64,000 bases of DNA from Streptomyces sp. NBC_00353 (lineage in GTDB: Bacteria; Actinomycetota; Actinomycetes; Streptomycetales; Streptomycetaceae), in assembly GCF_036108815.1 (NCBI RefSeq), contig NZ_CP107985.1:1302001-1366000 (forward strand), in the 5' to 3' direction. The translations under genes were made by a program, and so were the position numbers. How positions within the stretch are numbered: position 1 is the stretch's first letter; every line of letters starts with the position of its first letter. Positions 55,284-64,000 of this stretch are shown here, in pieces. The notes under the pieces are model-generated. The model did not search any database. It was given only the letters and a program-made list of their open reading frames with translations, and was not told where the DNA came from.

Positions 55284-56914
55284 GCGCCACATCCCGGACA
55301 CCAGTGGTGATCATCGGTGCGGGACCCGTGGGGGTCACGGCCGCTCTCCTGCTCGCCCGACGCGGAGTACACAGCGTCGTCCTGGAGCGCCACCAGGACG
55401 TCTACCCCTTGCCGCGCGCCGTTGTCGTGGACGACGAGGTCCGCCGGATCCTGCAGAGTGTCGGCGTCCACGAGGAATTCGCCGCCCTCGCCCGCCCGGC
55501 ACGCGGGCTCCGGCTGTTGGACGCCCGGCACCGCGTGATCGCCGAATTCGCGCGGTCCCCGCAGGGACATCACGGCTTCCCGCAGACCAGCATGTTCGAC
55601 CAGCCCGAGCTGGAACACCTGCTGCGCGACGCCCTGGCGAACCGCCCCGAGTGTGAGCTGCGGGGCGGGGTGGAGGTCGTTTCCGTCAGCCAGAACGCCG
55701 ATGGAGCAAGGGGTTCGGCTGGTCCGGTCCGGGTCACCTTCCGCCGCGACGGCAGCGACGAGGACGAGCACCTTTGGGCCGATGCCGTCCTCGGCTGCGA
55801 TGGCTCGGGCAGCGTCACCCGCGACGCCATCAGCGCCACATGGGAGGACCTGCACTTCGAGGAGAGCTGGCGAGTCATCGACGTGCGCACCAGCCGCCGG
55901 GTGCGCAGCTGGGAAGGCGCCGAGCAGATCTGCTGCCCCACCCAGCCGGCCACTTTCATGCGCGTCGGCGAAGACCGCTACCGCTGGGAGTTCCGACTGC
56001 CCGACGATCAGCACCTGGACGGTCCGGACGGGCTGGAGCGCCTGCGCGAGCTGGTCGCCCCCTGGGTGGACCTGCCGTCTGATGCCTCCCCGGGCGACGA
56101 CTTCGAGGTGATCCGGCAGGCGCAGTACACCTTCCGCGCCCGCCTCGCCGACCGGTGGCGCCGGGGACGCGTCTTCCTGCTGGGCGACGCCGCCCACCTC
56201 ACTCCGCCCTTCATCGGGCAGGGGCTGTGCACAGGCCTGCGCGACGCCCACAACCTCACCTGGAAACTCGCCCGGGTCCTCCAACAAGGCGCAGACGAAG
56301 GACTGCTGGACACCTACGAGCACGAGCGCAAGCCGCACGCCCGCCACGTGATCCGCGTCGCGGTCGCCGTCGGCTGGGCCATGACCGGCGGCCAGGACCG
56401 CGCCGCAGCGCTCCGCCGGGCCGTCGTGGGCGCAGCGTGTCGCATCCCCGGCGTGACCGCGGCGGTAAGCCGCGACCTCAGCCCCGCCCTGGCCGCCGGT
56501 CCGCTGATACGCCGCCGCCCCCGGCTGACCGGCCGCGTGCTGGCCGGCACCTTCTGCCCGCAGCCCTGGGTTCAGCGCGACGGCAGGCGAGTGCGCCTCG
56601 ATGACGTCCTCGGGGACTCCTTCGCCGTCCTGACCGCCGTGCCGCCCACCCCGCAGGTGACGGCTGTGGCCACGGCACTGGGCGCATCCACGATTCACAT
56701 CGACGACCTGGACGACGACGGCACCCTGGCCACCTGGCTGGCACGCGGCCGAGCCGACGCCGTCCTGCTGCGCCCCGACCGCGCCGTGATGGACACCGTC
56801 CCCATCGGCACCGGCGACTTCACGGACACCGCCGTCTGGGCCCCCCTGCTCCACACGGCCCGCCATATCGCCGATGCCCGGCCCGTCCCTCCGCCGAGGA
56901 GCCCTACACCATGA
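55280..56914 (+). CDS. FAD-dependent aromatic hydroxylase (MhpA-like)
   Basis: A 544-residue class A flavin monooxygenase: GxGxxG in VVIIGAGPVGVTAALLLARR, the DG motif in AVLGCDGSGSVTRD and the GD motif in VFLLGDAAHLTPPFIGQGLC. The C-terminal thioredoxin-like part is complete. By family it ortho-hydroxylates a phenolic ring with NAD(P)H, which would supply the substrate of the dioxygenase. Confidence 0.9.
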   Translation: MSATSRTPVVIIGAGPVGVTAALLLARRGVHSVVLERHQDVYPLPRAVVVDDEVRRILQSVGVHEEFAALARPARGLRLLDARHRVIAEFARSPQGHHGFPQTSMFDQPELEHLLRDALANRPECELRGGVEVVSVSQNADGARGSAGPVRVTFRRDGSDEDEHLWADAVLGCDGSGSVTRDAISATWEDLHFEESWRVIDVRTSRRVRSWEGAEQICCPTQPATFMRVGEDRYRWEFRLPDDQHLDGPDGLERLRELVAPWVDLPSDASPGDDFEVIRQAQYTFRARLADRWRRGRVFLLGDAAHLTPPFIGQGLCTGLRDAHNLTWKLARVLQQGADEGLLDTYEHERKPHARHVIRVAVAVGWAMTGGQDRAAALRRAVVGAACRIPGVTAAVSRDLSPALAAGPLIRRRPRLTGRVLAGTFCPQPWVQRDGRRVRLDDVLGDSFAVLTAVPPTPQVTAVATALGASTIHIDDLDDDGTLATWLARGRADAVLLRPDRAVMDTVPIGTGDFTDTAVWAPLLHTARHIADARPVPPPRSPTP

Positions 56915-58929
56915 CCACCCCGCACCCCACGCCGCATCCGGAACCTTTCTTCACCCCCGCCCCGAAGACGGCCGCCCGCAGCCGTATCGCGGACTTCGCT
57001 CGATGGGCGGGCCGCCACCAGGGCACCGAAGGGATCCAGGACCCCACCGACTACCAAGCCCTGTACGACTGGTCCGTCACCGACCTGGAAGGGTTCTGGG
57101 AGACGGTGTGGGAGTACTTCGCCATCGACGCGACGACCGGGTACGAGCGGGTGCTGGCCGAGGAGACCATGCCCGGCGCCCGCTGGTTCCCCGGCGCTAC
57201 GCTCAATTACGCTCACCACGCGCTGCGCAATTTGCAGCCGGACGCTCCCGCGATCACCGCGCTGGACGAGACCGGATCCTGCTACGAGATCACGGGCCGT
57301 GAGCTGCGCGCCCGGGTCGCCTCCGTCGCCGCCACCCTGCGCGACCTGGGCGTCGGACAGGGCGACCGGGTGGTGGGTTACCTGCCCAACACCCCCCAGG
57401 CCGTCATCGCCTTCCTCGCCACCGCCAGTCTCGGCGCGGTGTGGTCGGTGTGCGGTCAGGACTACGCACCCAAGGCCGCCGCCGACCGCTTCGCTCAGCT
57501 CGAACCCACGGTGCTGATCACAGCGGACGGCTACCTCTTCAACGGCACGGCACACGACCGCCGGACCGCCTCGCTCGAACTGGCCCGCGCCTTGCCCACG
57601 CTGAAGGCCACGGTGCGCGTGGAGCACGTGGGCCTTGCCTGGCCCACGGGCGGGCACCCGGGGCTGACGGTGCCCTGGGAGGAAGCGGCCACCCGCACCG
57701 AGGACCTCTCTTTTGCCCAGGTGCCGTTCGACCACCCTCTTTGGGTGGTGTTCTCCTCCGGCACCACCGGCCTGCCCAAGGGCATCGTCCATGGCCATGG
57801 CGGGGTCCTGCTCGAGCACTTCAAGATCCTCGGCCTGCACACCGATCTGGGCGTCGGGGACCGCCTGCTCTGGTACACCACGACCCACTGGATGATGTGG
57901 AACCTGGTCGTTTCCACCCTGCTGACCGGTGCCACCACGTGCACCTACGACGGCAGCCCGGCACCGCAGGCGCGACCGGACATCCTGTGGGAGCTGGCAG
58001 ACCGCCACAAGGTCACCGTCTTCGGCACCAGCCCCCAGTACCTGTTGGCCATGGCCAAGCTGGGCATCGAACCCTCCGTGCACGACGTGTCGGCCATCCG
58101 CGTCATCGGCTCCACCGGCTCCGCCCTGCCCGCATCCGCCTACCCCTGGGTCCGCGACCACGTGGGCACAGGCATCCAGCTGGCGTCCACCAGCGGCGGC
58201 ACGGACGTTGTCTCCGCCTTCGCCGGCAGCGCCCCCACGACCCCCGTCTGGGTAGGGGAGCTGTCTGCCCCCAACCTGGGCGTGGCACTGGCCGCCTACG
58301 ATGGCACGGGCACCCCTGTCCTCGACCAGGTCGGCGAACTGGTCGTCACCCGCCCCATGCCTTCCATGCCGCTGTACTTCTGGAACGACCCCGACGGCAG
58401 CCGGTACCGCAACGCCTACTTCGGCGCCTACCCCGGTGTGTGGAGCCACGGCGACTGGATCACGCTCACCTCACACGGCTCGGTGATCGTCCACGGCCGC
58501 TCCGACGCCACCCTCAACCGCAACGGCGTGCGCATGGGCAGCGCCGACATCCACGACGCCGTCGAACGCCTCCCGGAGATCACCGAGGCCCTCGTCATAG
58601 GCGCGGAGGAACCTGACGGCGGCTACTGGATGCCGCTCTTCGTGGTCCTCGCCGACGGGGTCGGCCTGGACGAATCCCTGCGCGACCGGATCCGCGACGC
58701 GATCCGCGACGGCGCCTCACCCCGCCATGTCCCCGACGAGATCCTCGCCGTACCGTCCCTCCCGCACACGAAGACCGGTAAGAAGCTCGAGGTTCCCGTC
58801 AAGCGCCTGCTCCAGGGCGTCCCCGCCGAGCAGGTCCTCAACCCCGCGGCGGTCGACAACCCCGACCTGATCGCCTACTTCGCCCGCCTGGGCGCGGAGC
58901 GGAACAAGCGGTCAACACGCCTCACATGA
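56911..58929 (+). CDS. acetoacetyl-CoA synthetase-like acyl-CoA ligase
   Basis: A 672-residue ANL-superfamily ligase with the length and N-terminal layout (FARWAGRHQGTEGIQDPTDY) of acetoacetyl-CoA synthetase. Motifs: VFSSGTTGLPKGIVHGHGG, STSGGTDVVSAFAG, GYWMPLFVVL and the C-terminal LPHTKTGKKLEVPVKRLL with catalytic Lys. It would activate a keto acid produced upstream to its CoA ester. Last gene before a strong hairpin. Confidence 0.9.
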   Translation: MTTPHPTPHPEPFFTPAPKTAARSRIADFARWAGRHQGTEGIQDPTDYQALYDWSVTDLEGFWETVWEYFAIDATTGYERVLAEETMPGARWFPGATLNYAHHALRNLQPDAPAITALDETGSCYEITGRELRARVASVAATLRDLGVGQGDRVVGYLPNTPQAVIAFLATASLGAVWSVCGQDYAPKAAADRFAQLEPTVLITADGYLFNGTAHDRRTASLELARALPTLKATVRVEHVGLAWPTGGHPGLTVPWEEAATRTEDLSFAQVPFDHPLWVVFSSGTTGLPKGIVHGHGGVLLEHFKILGLHTDLGVGDRLLWYTTTHWMMWNLVVSTLLTGATTCTYDGSPAPQARPDILWELADRHKVTVFGTSPQYLLAMAKLGIEPSVHDVSAIRVIGSTGSALPASAYPWVRDHVGTGIQLASTSGGTDVVSAFAGSAPTTPVWVGELSAPNLGVALAAYDGTGTPVLDQVGELVVTRPMPSMPLYFWNDPDGSRYRNAYFGAYPGVWSHGDWITLTSHGSVIVHGRSDATLNRNGVRMGSADIHDAVERLPEITEALVIGAEEPDGGYWMPLFVVLADGVGLDESLRDRIRDAIRDGASPRHVPDEILAVPSLPHTKTGKKLEVPVKRLLQGVPAEQVLNPAAVDNPDLIAYFARLGAERNKRSTRLT

Positions 58930-59010
58930 CATCGGCCAGGGGCCACAGGCCCACATGACAGCACCGAGTCCTTGTGCCCCGCCCGGCTCCGTAAACCCCG
59001 TCCCCACCGC

Positions 59011-59045
59011 GTGGTGCCGGGGCGGTCAACCCGCCCCGGCACCAC
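59011..59045 (+). terminator. terminator-like hairpin after ligase
   Basis: Perfect 15-bp stem (59011-59025 with 59031-59045) and 5-base loop, 82 bases after the ligase stop and 32 before the nitroreductase start. Confidence 0.8.
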
Positions 59046-59076
59046 ACCATTCGCATAACCAAGCAAGAGAGAAACC

Positions 59077-59700
59077 ATGAACATGACCGACTACGAACCG
59101 CAGGCCCTCGACGTCCTTGACGATGCCGGGCGAAAGGTGCTGTTCACCGAGGCCCGCACCGCGAATACCTTTGCCGCAACGGATGTTGCCGACGACGAAC
59201 TCGCCAAGATCTGGGAACTCGCCCGCTGGTCGCCGAGCGCCGCCAACGGTCAGCCTCTGCGCGTGCTCTTCGTGCGCACCCGCGAGGGCAAGGAGCGCCT
59301 GGGCCGGCATCTCGACGAGGGCAACAGGGCCAAGACGCTCAGTGCGCCGGCCGTGGCGATCCTGGCGTACGACGTCGACTTCCACGAGCAGATGCCGACA
59401 GTCTTCCCGGCTCGGGGCGACATGCTGCGAGCGGCCTTCGCCGACCAGGTCGAGAAGCGCGAGAGCATCGCGGCCTACAACTCGGCACTGCAGACCGGGG
59501 TCTTCCTGCTCGCGGTGCGCGCGGCGGGGCTCGCGGCGGGTCCCATGGCGGGCTTCGACAGGGCCGGCGTGGACGGGGAGTTCTTCACCGGTACCAACTG
59601 GCGTTCGCATCTGGTGGTCAACATCGGTCACCCCGGTGCCGACCCGTGGTTCCCGCGGCTGCCCCGCGTGCCCGTCGAGGACGCCGTCGCCTGGATCTGA
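59077..59700 (+). CDS. nitroreductase family protein, RutE-like
   Basis: A 207-residue protein, ATG 59077 after AAGAGAGAA. It has the FMN-binding start of the family (ARTANTF, WSPSAANGQPLRVLFVRT), KTLSAPAVAILAYDVDFHEQ and GLAAGPMAGFDRAGVDGEFF, close to malonic semialdehyde reductases. It reduces 3-oxopropanoate or a related aldehyde with NAD(P)H; in this island it may remove a toxic C3 product. Transcription may read through the hairpin upstream or start anew. Confidence 0.87.
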   Translation: MNMTDYEPQALDVLDDAGRKVLFTEARTANTFAATDVADDELAKIWELARWSPSAANGQPLRVLFVRTREGKERLGRHLDEGNRAKTLSAPAVAILAYDVDFHEQMPTVFPARGDMLRAAFADQVEKRESIAAYNSALQTGVFLLAVRAAGLAAGPMAGFDRAGVDGEFFTGTNWRSHLVVNIGHPGADPWFPRLPRVPVEDAVAWI

Positions 59701-59843
59701 CGGCCCCTGCCGCCGCCTGGGCGCGCCGGAACGGAAGTCCGAGCAGCCCGAGAGTGGTCGGCGGTAAGAGGTGCCATGCCGTGGGCGCCGGTGCTCTCCT
59801 GAGTGCCGGCGCCCAATTTTCTCCCCTGCCCGAGGTAGCTGTG

Positions 59844-59906
59844 ATGGACTTCCTGGAAGCGACCGTCCTCATAGCGGCCCTCAACGAGTGGCTACAGCCG
59901 GGTCAT
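59844..59906 (+). pseudogene. IS5-family transposase 3' relic
   Basis: The plus frame MDFLEATVLIAALNEWLQPG ends like the IS5 transposase at 37.9 kb (RYEATVLVATINEWL). About 20 codons remain. Confidence 0.55.
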
Positions 59907-60445
59907 TAAAGGGTGCCGCGTGCCATGGGGAGACTGACTGGATGGGCAGTTCGATGCGGGCGTAGGCGAGGATCGCATCCCCCGCATGCCGTCACGCCTG
60001 ATTTCGGCGTATCCGGAGCACCCGACGGTCAGGCCGACGTCGGCGCCAAGGCCGCCGATCGCGGCCTGCATCAAGGCGCTCTGCTGGTAGAGCAGCACTC
60101 CGGTGGCGAACGCGACAGCAGACCAGACGGCACGGGACGATCTCGCTCCACGCTTCACGAAACCGATCCCTGGGCCAGGTCGGTGAGCACACCGAGCAGC
60201 AGGCCGCCACTCGTTGCCATCACCGCACGGCCGCCTCAGCCGCGCAGTTGCTCCTCGGTGCGGCCAGTTGGGTGGGAGTAATGGTCGTCATCGCGGCCTC
60301 CACGAGCGGGCCCCAAAGACGGCACGCGCGCCTCGACTGCTGCAGAGATACCTCCAGGCTGTGGGCCTTCGCACCAGGCGAGGCCGTCTCGTACCTGGGA
60401 CCCCGGTACACATCCCTAGCGCGATGAAACTTCACACTCACACTT
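59907..60445 (-). pseudogene. possible decayed membrane gene
   Basis: The minus strand has MTTITPTQLAAPRS at about 60290, then in other frames MATSGGLLLGVLTDLAQG and VWSAVAFATGVLLYQQSALM, hydrophobic segments typical of a transporter. The frame is broken more than once. It could be the former target of the operators at 60446-60492. Low certainty. Confidence 0.3.
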
Positions 60446-60492
60446 CCATACATCGCATGGTTTACTCGAAGGGCAGTTCCGTACAGCGTATG
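60446..60492. promoter_or_regulatory. operators of the CCRTAC-N3-GTAYGG type
   Basis: CCATACATCGCATGG (60446-60460) and CCGTACAGCGTATG (60479-60492). Same pattern as the sites before CYP102 and before the second paralogous TetR. Confidence 0.65.
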
Positions 60493-60674
60493 AAACCTTG
60501 GGGCCTTGCTGCGCAAGCAACTTCTCCCGCGCTCGGTGACGCAGTACAGCCGACCGAGCCCGCACAGGACGGTCAACACCGTTGCACTCGCGCAGCACCC
60601 CACAAACTGGACCAGCTACAGGAGCACCGTCACCCTTTGCGCCGGCGGATTGCTCCGAGCCGAAGGAGAAACCC

Positions 60675-61115
60675 GTGAGTAGCTTCATGAAGCGCACATG
60701 TATCGCCATCACCTCCGTGGTGATGGCAGGCGGAGCCATAGTTGGGGCCGGGGCTAGCGCATCGGCCGCGACGTCCGAAAATGTCCAGCGTCCGGCTACC
60801 ACTGTTGCGGCTGACAACCACCGCTCGGGCGGCGACCACGAGCACAACTTGGACCGGAGCGACGACCGCCGCTCGGGCCGCGACCACGTCCGCGACTACC
60901 GCTGGGACCGTAACCACGACTACCCCTCGGACCGCGACCACGACTACTGCTGGGACCGCCGGGACGGCCACCGCCAGAGCCAGGGCACCAGCTCCTCGCG
61001 GCGCAGTCGTGGTGGGGACCACGAGGGCAGGAGCCACTACAGCGACAGGCAGGGCAGTGACCCCGTGCACGAACGGACTCTTGCCCGGCATCCGAGGTTG
61101 CCTGCATCCCTCTAA
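60675..61115 (+). CDS. secreted Asp/His/Arg-rich protein
   Basis: A 146-residue protein, GTG 60675 with AAGGAG 7 bases upstream. A signal peptide (MKRTCIAITSVVMAGGAIVG then AGASASA, cleaved near residue 33) is followed by a low-complexity region with repeated RD, HD, RSG and DRDH units (for example SDRDHDYCWDRRDGH). No known domain. The composition suggests metal binding or association with charged wall polymers; this is inference only. Confidence 0.6.
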   Translation: MSSFMKRTCIAITSVVMAGGAIVGAGASASAATSENVQRPATTVAADNHRSGGDHEHNLDRSDDRRSGRDHVRDYRWDRNHDYPSDRDHDYCWDRRDGHRQSQGTSSSRRSRGGDHEGRSHYSDRQGSDPVHERTLARHPRLPASL

Positions 61116-61273
61116 CGCCCCCAGCCGTCAGCAGTGGCTTCGTCTGCTCCTGCCGACCGGCCCGACACCCTGGCGACGGCACGAGATGTAGCTACTGCGA
61201 GCGCTGTCGTGCCTTCCGTCACCGGTCCCGCTGCAGCCATCCCTCTATGGCTCGAGGCACCAGGAGCGAACCC

Positions 61274-61696
61274 ATGAATTCAATGAGAACCGTGATACAC
61301 GGTCTACCCGTACAGCTTGTCGTCTCGCGCGAGATGCCCCTGTCCATGCACATGAGGCTGCGGCACGAGCCTAGCGATCCTTATGCCGTTCGTGCCGCGT
61401 TCACCCTGGACGATAGCGATGAAGCGGTGGAATGGATCATCGGACGCGATCTACTGATCGAGGGTCTGAAAGGGCCCGTCAGCGAGGGTGATGTTCGGCT
61501 CTGCCCAGCTGGCGAGCGCGACCGCGGGTCCGTATACATCATCCTCAAGCCACCAGGCGGTGTGGCGCTGCTCGAAGCTCCGGCGCAGGACATCAAGAAG
61601 TTCCTGCAGGAAACGGAGGCGCACGTGCCCATAGGGTCCGAGTCCGAGCACATCGACTCGGGCGCGCTGCTGAGGCACCTCCTCGCCAAAGACTGA
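61274..61696 (+). CDS. SsgA-like sporulation/cell division protein (SALP)
   Basis: A 140-residue protein, ATG 61274 after CAGGAG. It reads PLSMHMRLRHEPSDPYAVRA, FTLDDSDEAVEWIIGRDLLI, EGDVRLCPAG and an SVYIILKPPGGVALLEAPAQ segment, all typical of SsgA/SsgB family proteins. These are specific to sporulating actinobacteria and control septum site selection and peptidoglycan remodelling. Which paralogue it is cannot be told. Confidence 0.93.
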   Translation: MNSMRTVIHGLPVQLVVSREMPLSMHMRLRHEPSDPYAVRAAFTLDDSDEAVEWIIGRDLLIEGLKGPVSEGDVRLCPAGERDRGSVYIILKPPGGVALLEAPAQDIKKFLQETEAHVPIGSESEHIDSGALLRHLLAKD

Positions 61697-61832
61697 GGTT
61701 TCCCTGCCCGGGCGCCGGGCTTTAGCCGCGATTGCAGCAAATGTGCCGCTGCAGGCCGAGACCGCCCTGACTGGCTGCAGGCCCATGGGTAACGGTTAGC
61801 GTGCCCCCCCCTGAGGCTGGCACACTGAATGT

Positions 61833-62540
61833 GTGTCCCCGCTGATGACCGCTGCTGATCAGCATGCGTTCTCATCGATTTCTGGCGCCGCCGTCGTGTC
61901 GGTCTGCGCACTGGTCTTCACCGTCGCCTCATTCTGGTGGCTCAATTCCAGGCAAGGGCGCCTGAAGTCATGGGAGCCTCATTCCTTTGCGGCGACCTTC
62001 ACTTCCTCTCTGGTTCGCCTGCGGCTACCGCTCGTCCTTCACAACACCGGTGCCAAGCCGATAGTTGTACAGGATCTCAGGCTCACCTTCCCTGATGAGC
62101 CCGCCTCTCATCTACCACTCCTGTGGATGTCTTCACCGTCTCGACTTCAACCCGGGCCGGGCGAGGAAGCGAAGTTGCCAGCCGGGTTCGTCGTGGCCGG
62201 CAGAGAAGCTCAACAACTCTTCATGGAATTTGAGGCACCGTTTCCTGGGCTCGTTCCGGCGGCCCGCGACTACAAGGTTCAAGTTCAAGTGAGGGTTGGC
62301 CACCGAAAGGGGTGGCGCCCGCTTGTGACGTTCACCTTGAGAACCACCAACATCATTGATCCCGCCCGGTACGCCGTCTACAACAACGCACCTCTTGAAC
62401 TGACGAAGGAGGATCAGCAAAAGGCAGACATCGCGCTCCTCGAGCTCTTGGACAAGCAGGAGAAGGACGCTTCCGCCCAGGGCGAGGCTAAGCAGCGAGA
62501 CTCCTCGAGCGACGACGGCAACGCCGGTACCGATCTGTAG
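61833..62540 (+). CDS. membrane-anchored protein of unknown function
   Basis: A 235-residue protein; GTG 61833 or ATG 61845 are possible starts, both without a good ribosome binding site. One N-terminal helix (AAVVSVCALVFTVASFWWL) precedes a beta-rich domain of about 130 residues (LRLPLVLHNTGAKPIVVQDL) and a charged helical tail (TKEDQQKADIALLELLDKQE). Not recognised. Confidence 0.6.
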   Translation: MSPLMTAADQHAFSSISGAAVVSVCALVFTVASFWWLNSRQGRLKSWEPHSFAATFTSSLVRLRLPLVLHNTGAKPIVVQDLRLTFPDEPASHLPLLWMSSPSRLQPGPGEEAKLPAGFVVAGREAQQLFMEFEAPFPGLVPAARDYKVQVQVRVGHRKGWRPLVTFTLRTTNIIDPARYAVYNNAPLELTKEDQQKADIALLELLDKQEKDASAQGEAKQRDSSSDDGNAGTDL

Positions 62541-62731
62541 GCGGAACATGCTCATGAGCTCGGCAAGGACAGACGTGTCGCACTGCACGTACGACACGTC
62601 CTGACAGCTTTGCGCCCGTGCACGTTGGCCAGGTTCTCCTCGTCCTCCCAGCTCACAGCCTCCTGGCGGGGGCCGCCATCGAGCAGCTCACTACGGCACC
62701 AGGGGAATGCGGCGGTTCTCGTTCCGAGTTT

Positions 62732-62777
62732 CCATATGTCGTACGTAACCGCTTCAGTGGTACCATACGACGTATGG
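62732..62777. promoter_or_regulatory. operators overlapping second TetR start
   Basis: CCATATGTCGTACG (62732-62745) and CCATACGACGTATGG (62763-62777). The second site includes the tetR ATG (62774-62776). Confidence 0.75.
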
Positions 62778-63424
62778 AAAAGGTGAGGAAGGCCCCCCGG
62801 GGGACCAGGAAGAGGGACGTCCCGCTTACCAAGGACGGCATCTACGCCATGGCGCTGCAACTCATCGACGCCGATGGGGTCGAGGCGCTCACCATGCGCA
62901 AACTCGCGACCGCGCTGGATGCGAACCCTATGTCGCTGTACCACCACGTACCGAACAAGGAAGCGCTGCTGCACGGCGTGGCCGCGCGCGTCGGATCACA
63001 GTTCCGAGAGGGGCAGCGGGAGGACATTCCCTGGCAGGCCCGCATGCGCCAACTGGCCCTGGATTTCCGTGCCTTGGCACACCGTCACCCCAGGTTGATG
63101 GAGTACTCCTTCGCACGCGCCGACTACGTCCAGCCGGAGGACCCCTTTTGGCGGGGACTCACCGAGACACTGGCCGCCGCGGGACTGCCAGCCTCGGCGA
63201 TCCCGCGCGTCGCTGCCTCCCTGTGCGCGGTCTTCACGGGGCTGCTGCTCAGCGAACTGACCGGAGCACTCCAGCGCTGGGCCACCCTGCCGCCGGCACC
63301 AGCCAGCACCGACGGGGAAGACGCGCCCCCACCCGCGACGCACGTGGTCGACGCGACGTTCAGCTATGCGCTGGACGCCACGATCGCTGGCTTGGAGAGC
63401 CATCTCGCCCGCAGGGAGCCGTGA
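62774..63424 (+). CDS. TetR-family repressor, paralogue of the CYP102 regulator
   Basis: A 216-residue protein that begins MEKVRKAPRGTRKRDVPLTK and shares GVEALTMRKLATALDANPMS and YHHVPNKEALLHG almost exactly with the TetR at 46.9-47.6 kb, with a more diverged C-terminal ligand domain. The ATG lies inside the operator and no ribosome binding site is present, as for its paralogue. It is convergent with a broken MMPL transporter gene. Confidence 0.9.
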   Translation: MEKVRKAPRGTRKRDVPLTKDGIYAMALQLIDADGVEALTMRKLATALDANPMSLYHHVPNKEALLHGVAARVGSQFREGQREDIPWQARMRQLALDFRALAHRHPRLMEYSFARADYVQPEDPFWRGLTETLAAAGLPASAIPRVAASLCAVFTGLLLSELTGALQRWATLPPAPASTDGEDAPPPATHVVDATFSYALDATIAGLESHLARREP

Positions 63425-63640
63425 CGGAGCAAGCGGCTACCGTAGGCTCCGCTGGGGCACACTTCTCCGCCGCTTCAGCGCCTGCGCGCTGAGGCGGCAA
63501 AGCGGCGGCCGTACGCGGCGACGTACCATCCCTGGTCAGTCACCTGCCCCCATGCGCGACCGCGCCGCGGCCGGAGGGCAGATCACCGCTTGCCCGGTCG
63601 CCCTTGGCCTTCTTGCGGCCGCCGCCGAGCGGCTTGCTCC

Positions 63641-64000
63641 TCACGCCGCGGGCAGCACCTTCCTGCCCGCGTATCCGAGGAGCGCCGGAATAAGGGTGAG
63701 CGCGATGAGGACCGCAATGACGACTGCGCCGGCGGCCCAGTCCGCCGCCTCCTCGCGCTCACGGCCCTCGGCGAGCTCGGCGCGGTAGCGGGAGACACGT
63801 AGTCGATGCCGACGGCGAGATCAGGGCGAGGATGGAGGTGGTGGAGCCCAGCGCGGACGTGTTCGCCAGCGCGGTGATCGTGGAGATGCCGACGCCGACG
63901 CCGGTCAGTGCGGTGAGCAACAGTCCCGCCGCTCTCCGCAAACCGAAGGTGATCACCAGCACGACGGGTGTCATCAGCCGACGACGTGAGCGGCCGAGTC
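63641..64000 (-). pseudogene. MMPL-family transporter, broken, 5' end beyond window
   Basis: Minus-strand pieces VVLVITFGLRRAAGLLLTAL, TGVGVGISTITALANTSALG, AVGIDYV, SRYRAELAEGREREEAADWA and ALTLIPALLGYAGRKVLPAA form part of an MMPL/RND lipid transporter but lie in three frames, with shifts near 63825 and 63795. The stop is at 63641-63643. Confidence 0.75.

Overview
The window looks like a Streptomyces chromosome arm or accessory region. It is very GC-rich with strong third-position GC, GTG and TTG starts are common, and many genes overlap by ATGA or GTGA. It carries an SsgA-like sporulation protein, a SpoIIE-type phosphatase, a one-component Ser/Thr kinase and a heavy load of actinomycete insertion sequences. 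No rRNA, tRNA or CRISPR array was recognised.

Region by region: 1-7.5 kb holds a partial alpha/beta hydrolase, a degraded IS5 copy, a secreted M28 aminopeptidase with a strong terminator, a dienelactone-hydrolase-type enzyme, and an ArsR / SRPBCC / DinB-like operon behind two palindromic operators. 7.6-18.4 kb is an unusual Pst-type phosphate transport locus on the minus strand. Its order is pstC, pstA, a membrane-tethered PstS, an 879-aa secreted or tethered binding protein, a PstS-like protein with a fibronectin and two Ig-like domains, a sortase-fold protein lacking catalytic His and Cys, then pstB. 19-25 kb has a truncated PucR regulator, an orphan Doc-like toxin, a Ser/Thr kinase and a folE / MFS / Nudix operon. 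25-41 kb is an IS-rich zone: relics of IS1380, IS701, IS110, IS630, ISAs1 and IS256 surround an intact IS5, a LRV/HEAT-like repeat protein, a metallophosphoesterase, two SRPBCC/ArsR modules, two abutting IS701 elements, an IS5-type element enclosing a PCD-VOC gene, and an IS630 element interrupted by an intact IS110.

41-47 kb carries a drrAB-type ABC exporter and a PAS-GAF-SpoIIE-HATPase phosphatase. 47-60 kb is a catabolic island: a self-sufficient CYP102 (P450-BM3 type) with a zinc alcohol dehydrogenase under a divergent TetR, then a second TetR divergent from a VOC extradiol dioxygenase / FAH hydrolase / FAD hydroxylase / acetoacetyl-CoA-synthetase-like ligase operon, a hairpin, and a RutE-like nitroreductase. 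60-64 kb has a charged secreted protein, an SsgA-like protein, a small membrane protein, a second TetR paralogous to the first, and a broken MMPL transporter.

Two observations stand out. First, the non-coding 5' end of the intact IS110 contains segments that match its own insertion site and its own element ends in the layout expected for a bridge RNA (target and donor guides around a CT core). Second, a palindrome of the form CCRTAC-N3-GTAYGG occurs at three places: before CYP102/TetR, before the second TetR, and at 60.4 kb. This suggests a shared regulon for the two paralogous TetR proteins, whose ATG codons lie inside the operator.
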